Below are positions 44,711 through 53,647 of a stretch of 64,000 nt of DNA, one piece after another. The notes under the pieces were generated by a model. The model ran no database searches. It saw nothing but the letters and a program-made list of their open reading frames with translations, and was not told the origin of the DNA. The number at the start of each line of letters is the position of its first letter. Position 1 is the stretch's first letter. This DNA comes from Roseiarcus sp963781895 (GTDB taxonomy: Bacteria; Pseudomonadota; Alphaproteobacteria; Rhizobiales; Beijerinckiaceae). The position numbers and the translations under genes were made by a program. The stretch spans positions 1-64,000 of the forward strand of contig CAWAIM010000019.1 of assembly GCA_963781895.1 (NCBI GenBank), written 5' to 3'.

Positions 44711-47707
44711 ATGACCCAGCCCCACCGCCCAGTCGGCCCCGGCGACCATGTCTTTCTCGTCGACGGCTCGTCCTTCGTCTTTCGCGCCTATTACCAGTCG
44801 ATCCGGCAGGATCAGAAATACAACTACCGTTCGGACCGGCTGCCGATCGGAGCGGTCAGGCTGTTTGCGACCAAGCTGCTGCAATTCGTTCGCGACGGCG
44901 CGGCGGGGATCAAGCCGACGCATCTGGCGATCATTTTCGACAAGTCGGAGAATTCGTTCCGGCGCGAGATCTATCCGCCCTACAAGGCCCATCGCCCCGA
45001 TCCGCCGGCCGACCTCGTGCCGCAGTTCCCGCTGATGCGCGCAACGGTGCGCGCCTTCGGCATGATCCCGGTCGAGCAGGACCGCTACGAGGCCGACGAC
45101 CTCATCGCCACCTATGCCCGTCAGGCGCGCGACGCCGGCGCCGACGTGCTGATCGTTTCCGCCGACAAGGACCTGATGCAGCTGATCGAACCGGGGGTCG
45201 CGATGTACGATCCCGCCTCGGGCGACCGCGAGGAGCGGCGCATCGGCCCGGCGGAGGTGGTCGATTATTTCGGCGCGGGGCCGGACAAGGTGGTCGACAT
45301 CCAGGCGCTCGCCGGCGATTCCACCGACAACGTGCCCGGCGCGCCCGGAATCGGCGTCAAGACGGCGGCCCAGCTCATCGGCGAGTACGGCGATCTCGAC
45401 ACGCTGCTCGCGCGCGCCGGTGAGATCAAGCAGCCCAAGCGCCGCGAGGCGCTGACCGAGCCGGCAAACGTCGAGCGCATCCGCATCTCGAAGACGCTGG
45501 TCACGCTGGTGCGCGACGTCAAGGTCGAAACGCCGCTCGACGACCTGGTCACGCCTCAGATCGACGGCAAGCCCCTGATCGCCTTCCTCAAGGCGATGGA
45601 GCTCAACACGATCACTCGCCGCGTCGGCGAAATCTGCGGCCTCGACGTCTCTGCGATCGAGCCTGATCCGCGCTTCATGGGTCCCGCCGGATGGCGAGGT
45701 CGCAACGGCGAGGCCTCCCAGGCGGCCGCGCAGGAGGGGCCTCCGGCCGCGCTTCCCGCGCCTGCGACGCTGGCGGAGTTGCCGGCTCCCCCTGACGGAG
45801 GCTCGCCGGCCGATCTCGTCAAGGCGCGCGCGAGCGAGGCGCGCGCGGCGATCGACCGCTCGGCCTATGAGACGGTGCGAACGGTCGAAGCGCTGGGCGC
45901 GTGGGTCGCGCGGGCGAGCGAGGAGGGCCTCGTCGCGTTCGACACCGAGACCTCGTCGCTCGACCCGCTGCAGGCGGATCTGATTGGCGTGTCGCTAGCC
46001 GTGCGGCCCGGCGAGGCCTGCTACGTCCCGATCGGCCATCGCATCGGCGCCGACGATCTTTTCGGCGGCGGAGGTCTCGCGCCGGATCAGATCGAGGAAG
46101 CCGAGGCGATCGCGCTGCTCAAGCCTCTGCTGGAGGCGCCGGGCGTTCTCAAAATCGGCCAGAATGTCAAATTCGACATGCAGGTCTTCGCCCAGCGAGG
46201 GATCGAGGTCGCGCCCATCGACGACACGATGCTGATTTCTTATGCGCTCGACGCCGGCGCGACGGGCGACGGCCACGGCATGGACGCGCTGTCGGAGCGG
46301 TTCCTCGGACATAAGCCGATCGCCTTCGGGGAGGTCGCCGGCTCGGGCCGCAGCTTCATCGGCTTCGCCAGGGTCGCCATCGACAAGGCGAGCGAATACG
46401 CCGCCGAGGACGCGGACGTGACCTTGCGTCTGTGGCGCGTGTTGAGGCCCCGCCTCGCCGCCGAATCGATGATGACGGTCTATGAGGGGCTGGAGCGCCC
46501 GCTCGTCTCGGTTCTGGCGCGCATGGAGCGGCGCGGCGTCGCGATTGATCGCGACATGCTGTCGCGGCTTTCCGGCGATTTCGCCCAGGGCATGGCGCGG
46601 CTCGAAGACGAAATCACCAAGATGGTCGGAGCGCCTTTCAATCTCGGCTCTCCCAAACAGCTCGGCGACATCCTGTTCGGCCAGATGGGTCTGCCCGGCG
46701 GCAAGAAGACCGCGACCGGGGCCTGGTCGACGTCGGCCAGCGTGCTCGACGACCTCGCCGCCGAGGGGCATCAGCTGCCGGCGCGCATTCTCGAGTGGCG
46801 CCAGCTGTCGAAACTCAAGTCGACCTACGCCGACGCACTGCCGGGCTTCGTCAATCCCTCCACCGGGCGCGTGCACACGTCCTACGCGCTCGCGGCGACG
46901 ACCACCGGGCGTCTGTCGTCGTCCGAGCCCAATCTGCAAAACATACCCGTGCGCACCGAGGAGGGACGCAAGATCCGGCGCGCCTTCGTGGCCGCGAAAG
47001 GCCACAAGCTCGTCTCGGCCGATTACAGTCAGATCGAATTGCGGCTGCTCGCCCATATCGCCGACATCCCGGCGCTGAAGAAGGCTTTCGCGGACCAGCT
47101 CGACATCCACGCCATGACCGCCTCGGAAATGTTCGGCGTGCCGATCCAGGGAATGCCGAGCGAGATCCGGCGGCGCGCGAAGGCGATCAATTTCGGCATC
47201 ATCTACGGCATTTCCGCCTTCGGCCTCGCAAACCAGCTCGGCATCGGCCGGGAGGAGGCAGGCGCCTACATCAAGAAATATTTCGAGCGCTTCCCCGGAA
47301 TCCGCGACTATATGGAGGCGAGCAAGAAGGCCGCGCGCAACAGCGGATTCGTGACCACGATCTTCGGCCGCAAGTGTCACTATCCGCGCATCAACGCCTC
47401 TAACCCGTCCGAACGCGCCTTCAACGAACGCGCCGCGATCAACGCGCCGCTCCAGGGCTCGGCCGCCGACATCATTCGCCGCGCGATGGCCCGCATGGAC
47501 GATGCGCTCGCCCGCGCCGGCCTGGGCGCGCGCATGCTGTTGCAGGTGCATGACGAACTCGTGTTCGAGGCGCCGGACGACGAGATCGAGTCGACGCTGG
47601 CGGCGGTGACGAAGGTGATGGTCGACGCCCCCGAGCCGGCGGTCAAACTGCACGTCCCGCTGCAGGTCGACGCGCACGCGGCGCAAAATTGGGAGGAGGC
47701 GCATTAG
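44711..47707 (+). CDS. polA: DNA polymerase I
   Basis: A 998-residue three-domain polymerase for gap filling and Okazaki-fragment processing. The 5'-3' exonuclease is at about residues 10-300 (FLVDGSSFVFRAYY, EADDLIATYARQA, GDSTDNVPGAPGIG). The 3'-5' exonuclease is at about 400-590 with FDTETSSLDP, so the proofreading acidic residues are kept. The polymerase is at about 610-998 with SADYSQIELRLLAHIA (motif A), RRRAKAINFGIIYGIS (O helix) and LLQVHDELVFE (motif C). The frame is intact. The zapE gene follows at once. Confidence 0.97.
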   Translation: MTQPHRPVGPGDHVFLVDGSSFVFRAYYQSIRQDQKYNYRSDRLPIGAVRLFATKLLQFVRDGAAGIKPTHLAIIFDKSENSFRREIYPPYKAHRPDPPADLVPQFPLMRATVRAFGMIPVEQDRYEADDLIATYARQARDAGADVLIVSADKDLMQLIEPGVAMYDPASGDREERRIGPAEVVDYFGAGPDKVVDIQALAGDSTDNVPGAPGIGVKTAAQLIGEYGDLDTLLARAGEIKQPKRREALTEPANVERIRISKTLVTLVRDVKVETPLDDLVTPQIDGKPLIAFLKAMELNTITRRVGEICGLDVSAIEPDPRFMGPAGWRGRNGEASQAAAQEGPPAALPAPATLAELPAPPDGGSPADLVKARASEARAAIDRSAYETVRTVEALGAWVARASEEGLVAFDTETSSLDPLQADLIGVSLAVRPGEACYVPIGHRIGADDLFGGGGLAPDQIEEAEAIALLKPLLEAPGVLKIGQNVKFDMQVFAQRGIEVAPIDDTMLISYALDAGATGDGHGMDALSERFLGHKPIAFGEVAGSGRSFIGFARVAIDKASEYAAEDADVTLRLWRVLRPRLAAESMMTVYEGLERPLVSVLARMERRGVAIDRDMLSRLSGDFAQGMARLEDEITKMVGAPFNLGSPKQLGDILFGQMGLPGGKKTATGAWSTSASVLDDLAAEGHQLPARILEWRQLSKLKSTYADALPGFVNPSTGRVHTSYALAATTTGRLSSSEPNLQNIPVRTEEGRKIRRAFVAAKGHKLVSADYSQIELRLLAHIADIPALKKAFADQLDIHAMTASEMFGVPIQGMPSEIRRRAKAINFGIIYGISAFGLANQLGIGREEAGAYIKKYFERFPGIRDYMEASKKAARNSGFVTTIFGRKCHYPRINASNPSERAFNERAAINAPLQGSAADIIRRAMARMDDALARAGLGARMLLQVHDELVFEAPDDEIESTLAAVTKVMVDAPEPAVKLHVPLQVDAHAAQNWEEAH

Positions 47708-47739
47708 CCGCCTCCCGCCAGCATGACGCAGCCCGCACC

Positions 47740-48906
47740 ATGAGCCGCATCGCCGAGCGCTACCGCGCGCTCGTCCTCGACCACGGCTTCGAATACGATC
47801 CGGCTCAGGCAGGGCTCGCCGACAGGCTCGACGCGTTGTGTGTGGCGCTGGCGGATTACAAGGCCGAGCCGAAGCCCGGCGCCCTCGCGCGGCTTATGAG
47901 GCTCAGGCCGGCCGAGCCCCCGCGCGGCCTCTACGTCCATGGTCCGGTCGGAGGGGGCAAGACCATGCTGATGGACCTGTTCTTCGACGACGCCGACGTC
48001 GCGCGCAAGCGCCGCGCGCATTTTCATGGCTTCATGGAAGACGCGCATGCGCGCCTGCACCGCTGGCGCCAGGCGCACAAAAAGGGTCTCGTGACCGGGG
48101 AGGACCCGATCGCGCCGGTCGCGGCGGAGCTGGCGCGCGAGGCCTCGCTGCTTTGCTTCGACGAATTTTCGGTGCGCGACATCGCCGACGCCATGATCCT
48201 CGGGCGGCTGTTCACGGCGCTGTTCGCCGCCGGAGTGGTCGTTGTCGCGACCTCGAACGTCGCGCCCGGCGATCTTTATAAAGACGGGCTCAATCGAGCC
48301 CTGTTCCTGCCTTTCGTCGCGCTGTTGCGCGAGCGTCTCGAAATCTTCGAGCTCGACGCGCGAATCGACTACCGGCTGGAGAAGCTCGGCCGCGCCCCGG
48401 TCTATTACACGCCGGCCAACTCGAACGCGGACGCCGCGCTCGACGCCGCCTTCTTCGCGCTCACCGGCCGAAGGCATGCCCCGCCGGGCCGCATTGAACT
48501 CCTTGGGCGCGGTCTCGAGGTGCCGCAAGCGATTGATGGCGTCGCGCGCTTCGACTTCGACGCGCTCTGCCGCCGCCCTTTGGGCTCGGCCGACTATCTC
48601 GCCATCGCGGAACGCTTCCATACCGTGTTCGTCGATCGCATTCCGACGCTCTCGTCGAGCGAGCGCGACGTGGCGAAGCGGCTCATCATTCTCGTCGACA
48701 CGCTTTACGACATGCGCGTCAAGCTGATCGCCTCGGCCGCGACAGAACCCCAGGCGCTGCTCGCGGGGGTCGACGGGGCCGAGGCGTTTGAATTCGCGCG
48801 CGCCGCCTCGCGCCTGTTCGAAATGCGCTCGACGGATTATCTCGCCCTTCCGCATGGCCGAGGGGCCGGGTCGCAGAGCGATCTCCGCGGCATCGCGGAG
48901 ACATGA
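47740..48906 (+). CDS. zapE: cell division ATPase ZapE (AFG1-like)
   Basis: A 388-residue AFG1/ZapE-type P-loop ATPase. I choose the ATG at 47740 (MSRIAERYRAL), since homology starts there. Motifs are RGLYVHGPVGGGKTMLMDLFF (Walker A, about residues 66-78), RRAHFHGFMEDAHARLH, LLCFDEFSVRDIADAMILG (Walker B) and VVVVATSNVAPGDLYKDGLNR (sensor). ZapE acts on FtsZ during constriction in E. coli. It begins 32 bp after polA and its stop meets the next gene's start within 1 bp. Confidence 0.93.
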   Translation: MSRIAERYRALVLDHGFEYDPAQAGLADRLDALCVALADYKAEPKPGALARLMRLRPAEPPRGLYVHGPVGGGKTMLMDLFFDDADVARKRRAHFHGFMEDAHARLHRWRQAHKKGLVTGEDPIAPVAAELAREASLLCFDEFSVRDIADAMILGRLFTALFAAGVVVVATSNVAPGDLYKDGLNRALFLPFVALLRERLEIFELDARIDYRLEKLGRAPVYYTPANSNADAALDAAFFALTGRRHAPPGRIELLGRGLEVPQAIDGVARFDFDALCRRPLGSADYLAIAERFHTVFVDRIPTLSSSERDVAKRLIILVDTLYDMRVKLIASAATEPQALLAGVDGAEAFEFARAASRLFEMRSTDYLALPHGRGAGSQSDLRGIAET

Positions 48907-49515
48907 ATGCCAACGTCATCGCTGGGGGAATCGAACGAAACGCGCCTTCTCGAGATCGCGCGCGCGCATGTGCGAAGGTTCGGCCATGCGCGGACGACCG
49001 TCGTCGGCGTCGCGGCGGAAGCCGGCATGACGCACGCCAATGTCTACCGCTACTTTCCCTCGAAGTCTGCGCTGCTCGACGAGGTCGTGGCGATCGGCCT
49101 CAGGCCCTTGGAGGCGAGGCTGCGCGAGGCGGCGGACGGCGCCGATCCCGCCCACGACAGGATGGAGCGCATGCTGTTGGCGATCCACCGCGACTATCGC
49201 GGCAAGCTCGACGATGATCCCGCCCTGTTCGACCTCTTGATCGAGACGCTGGTCAATAATCGCCCGAGCGCGCGCAAGCACCGCGCGCGGGTGCAATCGG
49301 AGATCCAACGCGTGCTCGACGACGGCGTCGCTTCGGGAGCTTTCGCGATGACCGACCGTCGCCGGGCGATGTCGCTGATCTTCGACGCCGCGCATCGTTT
49401 CATCCACCCGATCGCGCTGCGTCTCGACCGGGATTCCTCCGCCAGCGCCGTCGCCGGCCGCTTCGAGGCCGTGTTGGCGATCACGCTGAGAGCGCTGAGA
49501 ACCGGACGGCCGTGA
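48907..49515 (+). CDS. TetR-family transcriptional regulator
   Basis: A 202-residue regulator. The N-terminal helix-turn-helix is at about residues 10-55 (LLEIARAHVRRFGHARTTVVGVAAEAGMTHANVYRYFPSK split across the two helices). The all-helical ligand domain follows, with the TetR_C-type segment RVQSEIQRVLDDGVASGAFA. The target and ligand are unknown. It immediately follows zapE, so it may be cotranscribed, but divergent or local targets such as the GNAT gene are also possible. Confidence 0.88.
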   Translation: MPTSSLGESNETRLLEIARAHVRRFGHARTTVVGVAAEAGMTHANVYRYFPSKSALLDEVVAIGLRPLEARLREAADGADPAHDRMERMLLAIHRDYRGKLDDDPALFDLLIETLVNNRPSARKHRARVQSEIQRVLDDGVASGAFAMTDRRRAMSLIFDAAHRFIHPIALRLDRDSSASAVAGRFEAVLAITLRALRTGRP

Positions 49516-49606
49516 ACGTCTCGCCACGGCCGTCGACCTGAGGCGCCCCATTGGTCCGTGGCAAGACCGGCCAGCGACGCCAGATGCGAAGAGGGCAATC
49601 GAGCCC

Positions 49607-50104
49607 TCACGCCCCGCGCACCCGGCCTTGCGCCCCGGCCAGGGCGCCGGGCTCGAGCTCGCAGAACAGCAGGCGCGCCGGATCGACGGGTCCGGGCATG
49701 ACGATGCGTCCGGCCGGCGCGCGCTGAAACCCCATGCGCGCGTAATAAGGCTCATCCCCGACCAGAATCGCGAGTTTCCAACCCCCGGCTTTCGCCGCCT
49801 CCAGGGAACGGGTCACCAGCGCTTCGCCGATTCCGAGGCTGCGAAACACCGGTTCGACGATCAGCGGCCCGAGCAGCAGCGCCGGCGCGCCGCCGATCTC
49901 GATCCGCGTCATGGCGTTGGCGCCGACCAGCAGCGTGCCGACCCGGGCGACGAAGCACAGCGACAGATCGGCCGGGGTCGTCTCGCGGATGCGATAGGCG
50001 GTGCGGGCGAACCGGCCGGGGCCGAAAACGCGCTCATTGAGGCGCTCGATCGGCTCGGCGTCATCCGGCGTTTCGGGTTCGAGGACGAGGGAAAGATCGG
50101 ACAT
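49607..50104 (-). CDS. GNAT-family N-acetyltransferase
   Basis: A 165-residue acetyltransferase. The acetyl-CoA binding motif A is LLGPLIVEPVFRSLGIGEAL (about residues 80-99), where the usual Q/RxxGxG/A is present as RSLGIG, and motif B is YYARMGFQRAP. This is the YhbS-like branch. It would transfer an acetyl group from acetyl-CoA to an amine; the substrate is unknown. It converges with the TetR gene and lies 69 bp downstream of zwf. Confidence 0.88.
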   Translation of the reverse strand: MSDLSLVLEPETPDDAEPIERLNERVFGPGRFARTAYRIRETTPADLSLCFVARVGTLLVGANAMTRIEIGGAPALLLGPLIVEPVFRSLGIGEALVTRSLEAAKAGGWKLAILVGDEPYYARMGFQRAPAGRIVMPGPVDPARLLFCELEPGALAGAQGRVRGA

Positions 50105-50173
50105 CGCCCGCCTTTATCATGCGTCGCCTGGCGACGGAAACCGGTCGCTTGCCGCGTGAGCCGATCGAGCCTT

Positions 50174-51649
50174 TCAGGCCCCCGTGACATTGGGAGCGCG
50201 CCAGACGCGCTCGAACGGCAGTCGCCAGGCATGCGGCGCGATCAGCTGGTAGATCGACTGCGGGCCCCACGAGCCGGGCGCGTAGATTCGCACCGGCGGC
50301 GGGTTCTCCAGAAGCCGTGTCGAGACCTCCCACAGACGTTCGATGCCCTGGGCGGAGCAGAACAGCGTGTGGTCGCCCCGCATGGCGTCGAGGATCAGCC
50401 GCTCGTAGGCCTCGAGCACCTCGCCGACAAGGCCGGTTTCATGCATCGCGAATTGCAGGCTCTGCTTATTGAGCCGCATGCCGGGTCCCGGCCGCTTGCC
50501 GTAGAACGACAGCGACACTTTCGACTGGTCGGCAAGATCGAAGGTGAGGTGATCCGGACCCTGCGAGCTGATGCCGGAATCGCTCGGGAACATGCTGCGC
50601 GGCGGTTCGCGGAACGCGATCGAGATGATCCGCTGGCCCGCCGCCATGCATTTGCCGGTGCGCAGGTAAAAGGGCACGCCGGCCCAGCGCCAATTGTCGA
50701 TGTGACATTTGAGCGCGATGAAGGTCTCGGTGTCGGATTCCGGGTCGACGCCCTCCTCCTTGCGATAGCCGATGAATTGCCCGCGCACGACGTCGGCCGG
50801 ATCGATCTGCACCAGGGAGCGGAAGACCTTGTGCTTCTCCTCGCTGATCGGTCCCGGCGCGAGCGAGGTCGGCGGCTCCATCGCCATGAAGGCGAGGATC
50901 TGAAACAGATGGGTGACGACCATGTCGCGATAGGCGCCGGTCTGTTCGTAGAAGCCGATGCGCTTGCCCAAATCCAGGGTCTCGGGCACGTCGATCTGCA
51001 CATGGTTGATGAAGTTGCGATTCCAGATCGGCTCGAACAGGCCGTTGGCGAACCGGAAGGCGAGAATGTTCTGCGCCGGCTCCTTGCCGAGGAAATGATC
51101 GATGCGGAAAATCTGGTCCTCGAGAAACACCTTGTGCAGTTCGGCGTTGAGCGAGATCGCGCTCTCGAGGTCGGTTCCGAACGGCTTTTCCATGATGACG
51201 CGCGATCCCTTGGCGAGATCGGCTTCGGCGAGCATTCTGACCGCCGACAGCGCGGCGTTCGGCGGTACGCTCATGTAGTGGACCCGCCGGCATTCTCCGT
51301 CGAAGTCCTGCGCCGCCTTGTCGACCGCCGCCCTCAAGTCCGCGGCGCCGGCCGCCCAAGGCACATAGTCGAGCGTGTCGGCGAAGGCCGGCCACTTGTC
51401 TCCGTCCGGTTTGCGGCCGTGATGCGCTTCGATCGCCTGCCGGGCGAAGGCGCGAAAGGCTTCGGCGTCGATCGAATCCAGCGAGACGCCGACGATCCGG
51501 CAATGCGGAATGAAGCCCGAGGTGGCGAGATGAAAAAGGCCCGGAAGCAGCTTGCGCTGCGACAGGTCGCCGGTCGCGCCGAACAGGACGACGATCTGCG
51601 GCGTCTTGGGGCCGACCCCGACCGGTATCTTCGCCATTCCGCCCTCCAC
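50174..51649 (-). CDS. zwf: glucose-6-phosphate 1-dehydrogenase
   Basis: Zwf oxidises glucose-6-phosphate to 6-phosphogluconolactone with NADP+, starting the pentose phosphate and Entner-Doudoroff routes. The 491-residue protein has the coenzyme motif FGATGDLSQRKL (about residues 24-35), VIMEKPFGTDL, and the substrate-binding active-site segment FRIDHFLGKEPAQN (about 184-197), then LRTGKCM. A second in-frame ATG lies four codons in (MAKIPVG) and is an equally good start. The frame is intact. Confidence 0.96.
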   Translation of the reverse strand: MEGGMAKIPVGVGPKTPQIVVLFGATGDLSQRKLLPGLFHLATSGFIPHCRIVGVSLDSIDAEAFRAFARQAIEAHHGRKPDGDKWPAFADTLDYVPWAAGAADLRAAVDKAAQDFDGECRRVHYMSVPPNAALSAVRMLAEADLAKGSRVIMEKPFGTDLESAISLNAELHKVFLEDQIFRIDHFLGKEPAQNILAFRFANGLFEPIWNRNFINHVQIDVPETLDLGKRIGFYEQTGAYRDMVVTHLFQILAFMAMEPPTSLAPGPISEEKHKVFRSLVQIDPADVVRGQFIGYRKEEGVDPESDTETFIALKCHIDNWRWAGVPFYLRTGKCMAAGQRIISIAFREPPRSMFPSDSGISSQGPDHLTFDLADQSKVSLSFYGKRPGPGMRLNKQSLQFAMHETGLVGEVLEAYERLILDAMRGDHTLFCSAQGIERLWEVSTRLLENPPPVRIYAPGSWGPQSIYQLIAPHAWRLPFERVWRAPNVTGA

Positions 51650-51729
51650 TCATGCGCCTGGCCCCATGCCAGTCCGCCCCGGCCGCGTCGACAGCCTCAC
51701 GACAGGGCGTCAGACTGTGGCGCACCGCG

Positions 51730-52644
51730 TCATTGCCGCCGAAGCCTGAGGCTCGCCCATCCTTCGAGTTCGATCCGCTCGGCCAGAGTGAACCCCTGCG
51801 CCCGCCAGGACGCAAGGACGCCAGCGACGTCTGCAAGAAGCAGGCCGGAGACGATCGCGTCGCCGTCGGGCGCGATCACCGCCGCGAGCGACGGCGCCAG
51901 CAGCCGCAGGGGCCTCGCCAGAATGTTGGCGAAGACGACATCGTAGGGCGCGCCGTCGCGCAAGGCGCGGTTTTCGACGCCGCGCGATACGACGGCCCTG
52001 CAGTGCGCGCCGACGCCGTTGAGCCGCGCGTTGGCGTTGGCGACCTCGACCGCGACCGGATCGACGTCGCCGAGCCAGACCTTGCGGCGCAGGACTTTGG
52101 CGGCGGCGATCGCCAGCACGCCGGCGCCGCAGCCGACGTCGAGCACCGCGACCGGCCGGCGCCGCTTCAGCAGACGATCGAAATGCAGCAGGCAGCCGCG
52201 GGTGGTGCCGTGATGGCCGGTGCCGAACGCCAGGCCGGCCTCGATTTCGATCCCGACGTCGTTTGCGCGCACGCGCGCGCGGTCATGCGCCCCATGCACG
52301 ACAAAGCGCCCGGCGCGCACCGGAGCGAGCCCGGCCAGGGCGTTGGCGACCCAGTCGCGCTTCTCCGTCAGACCGAAGGTCGCGGAGCGCGCGGTCTGCG
52401 CGTCCGACGCGGCGGCGACGAGCGCGCGAACCAAGTCCTCGTCCGGCGCGAAGCCGAAATAGGCCTCGACCAGCCACGCCCTGCCGCCTTCCGGCCACGG
52501 CTGGTCGGTCTCGAAAGCGGTCGAGGCGGCCTCGGCGGGCTCGAAGCTCTCGACGATGAAGTCCGCGACCGCGCGCGCCCGGCGCTCGTCGCTGACGAGC
52601 CGCATGACGTGCGCGGCGTTGTTGGGAGGAAGGCCTTCGAGCAT
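51730..52644 (-). CDS. prmA: ribosomal protein L11 methyltransferase PrmA
   Basis: PrmA trimethylates ribosomal protein L11 with S-adenosylmethionine. I place the start at the ATG at 52644 (MLEGLPPNNAAHVM); the frame is open to 52944 but that part overlaps other debris. The 304-residue protein has AGLAFGTGHHGTTRGCL, the SAM site VLDVGCGAGVLAIAAAK (about residues 168-184), DVDPVAVEVANANARLNG and VFANILARPL (the NILA catalytic loop). The N-terminal substrate-recognition domain has the usual FExxD-type layout. The frame is intact. Confidence 0.94.
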   Translation of the reverse strand: MLEGLPPNNAAHVMRLVSDERRARAVADFIVESFEPAEAASTAFETDQPWPEGGRAWLVEAYFGFAPDEDLVRALVAAASDAQTARSATFGLTEKRDWVANALAGLAPVRAGRFVVHGAHDRARVRANDVGIEIEAGLAFGTGHHGTTRGCLLHFDRLLKRRRPVAVLDVGCGAGVLAIAAAKVLRRKVWLGDVDPVAVEVANANARLNGVGAHCRAVVSRGVENRALRDGAPYDVVFANILARPLRLLAPSLAAVIAPDGDAIVSGLLLADVAGVLASWRAQGFTLAERIELEGWASLRLRRQ

Positions 52645-52678
52645 GGGCGGCAGACTCAAATATGAAATGCGGCCGGCG

Positions 52679-52957
52679 CTACGGTTGGCGTCCCTTGAAC
52701 ATCGCCGCCGCCTCGGCGAATGACGCAAACCGGCTCGTCCTCCATTCGGCCTCGGGCACGAACAGCGGGCGATAGGCGACGTCTCCGGCTTTTGTCGCAT
52801 CTTCGCACCATTGGACCAGCCGCGTCCATTTCGGCAATCCACGCCGCAGGATTGCTGCCGGGCTCGCATGCGCGAATTCGTCTCGTCGAGCCTCGTCCGT
52901 GGGCCTCGCAATGACGGCCAACGGCTGCGCGGCGTCGGCTTCACGCAAGAGCGTCAT
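52679..52957 (-). pseudogene. possible C-terminal remnant of a type III restriction (Res) subunit
   Basis: The open frame is 92 codons, but its first half translates a REP-like segment. The second half (about 52682-52850; GLPKWTRLVQWCEDATKAG, then YRPLFVPEAEW) recalls the C-terminal end of type III Res subunits, where an EWC-type helix is followed by a short strand before the stop. The rest of any such gene is absent. It lies downstream, on the same strand, of a fragment that recalls a Mod C-terminus. The assignment is from memory of the family and is weak. Confidence 0.3.
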
Positions 52958-53231
52958 AAAGGTCCCTCCACTCGGGATTCATCGCCTGGATCAACGCGAT
53001 TTTCCTGGCGCGCGAGCCGCCCTTGATCTGCTTTTCGCGCGCGATGGCGTCGTCCATGCGTTCATAGCCTTCATACCAGACGAGCAGCTTGCACCCGTAG
53101 CGGCTCGTGAAACCCGGCGTAAGGCCTTCGCGATGCTCGTGCGCCCGTCGCCCCAGGTTCGAAGTGACGCCTGTATAGAGCGTCCCATTGCGTTTGTTCG
53201 CCATGATGTAGACGCAAGGCGCGCGGGGCAT
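52941..53231 (-). CDS. GIY-YIG nuclease-superfamily small protein
   Basis: A 96-residue single-domain GIY-YIG protein of the YhbQ type. The two halves of the motif are CVYIMANKRNGTLYTGVTSNL (with the V-Y-I and Y-T-G forms, about residues 6-26). They are followed by RRAHEHREG with the catalytic Arg, and GCKLLVWYEGYERMDDAIAREKQIKGG with the conserved Glu/Lys. Such genes are common next to repeat elements in Rhizobiales. It sits between the two restriction-modification fragments and next to a REP palindrome. Cellular role unknown. Confidence 0.85.
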   Translation of the reverse strand: MPRAPCVYIMANKRNGTLYTGVTSNLGRRAHEHREGLTPGFTSRYGCKLLVWYEGYERMDDAIAREKQIKGGSRARKIALIQAMNPEWRDLYDALA

Positions 53232-53283
53232 GGAAGTTCCTCAGCTCCAATCGTCATTACCAGCCGGAGCGCCGCCGCCTGCC

Positions 53284-53370
53284 GTCATTGCGAGGTGCGC
53301 AGCGCCGAAGCAATCCACGACCGCAGCCGTCCGCAGCATGGATTGCTTCGCCTTCGGCTCGCAATGACGG
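53284..53370. repeat. REP/BOX-like palindromic repeat
   Basis: A left arm (53284-53318) beginning CGTCATTGCGAG and ending GAAGCAATCCA faces a right arm (53340-53370) beginning TGGATTGCTTCG and ending CTCGCAATGACG. The arms are complementary with a few mismatches around a 21-bp loop. Extragenic palindromes of this exact type are frequent in Rhizobiales genomes. A half-copy (CCTCGCAATGACGG) is at 52904-52917. Confidence 0.85.
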
Positions 53371-53401
53371 AAAAGGCGCCAGTCGCGCCAGCGCGCCCCG
53401 C

Positions 53402-53647
53402 TCACACCGTCGCCTCGATCAATTTGGTCGTGTCGTCGCCGAAAATGTCGATCAGCTTGACCGCGAGGGCGTAGCGGCCCTCGCGCTCGTCGGCGTGCGG
53501 CGCGCTGGTCAATTCCAGCGTGCGGTCGCGACGGGTGCGGAAGCTCTGCCATTCGTTCTCGAGAATGTAGCCGCCGGGAGGAGGCAAAGCGGCGGTAAAC
53601 GCCGGGGCGCTCCGCTCAGCCTCGGCCGGCGTCATGGAAAAAGTCAT
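53402..53647 (-). pseudogene. possible C-terminal remnant of a DNA methyltransferase (Mod-like)
   Basis: From an ATG at 53647 the frame gives 81 codons: GGYILENEWQSFRTRRDRTL, then REGRYALAVKLIDIFGDDTT and KLIEATV. The closing pattern (AVKxIDIFGxDTT) is one I associate with the C-terminal end of type III Mod methyltransferases or related helicases. The catalytic part is missing, and the 5' end overlaps the 3' end of uvrC by 32 bp. Codon use is normal for the window, so a small intact gene cannot be excluded. Confidence 0.35.

Noticed and set aside
45995..47704. A 569-codon open frame on the minus strand inside polA
   Set aside because: It is antisense to the polymerase and exonuclease domains of an intact polA. 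High GC content and third-position bias create long antisense frames. No domain is recognisable in it.
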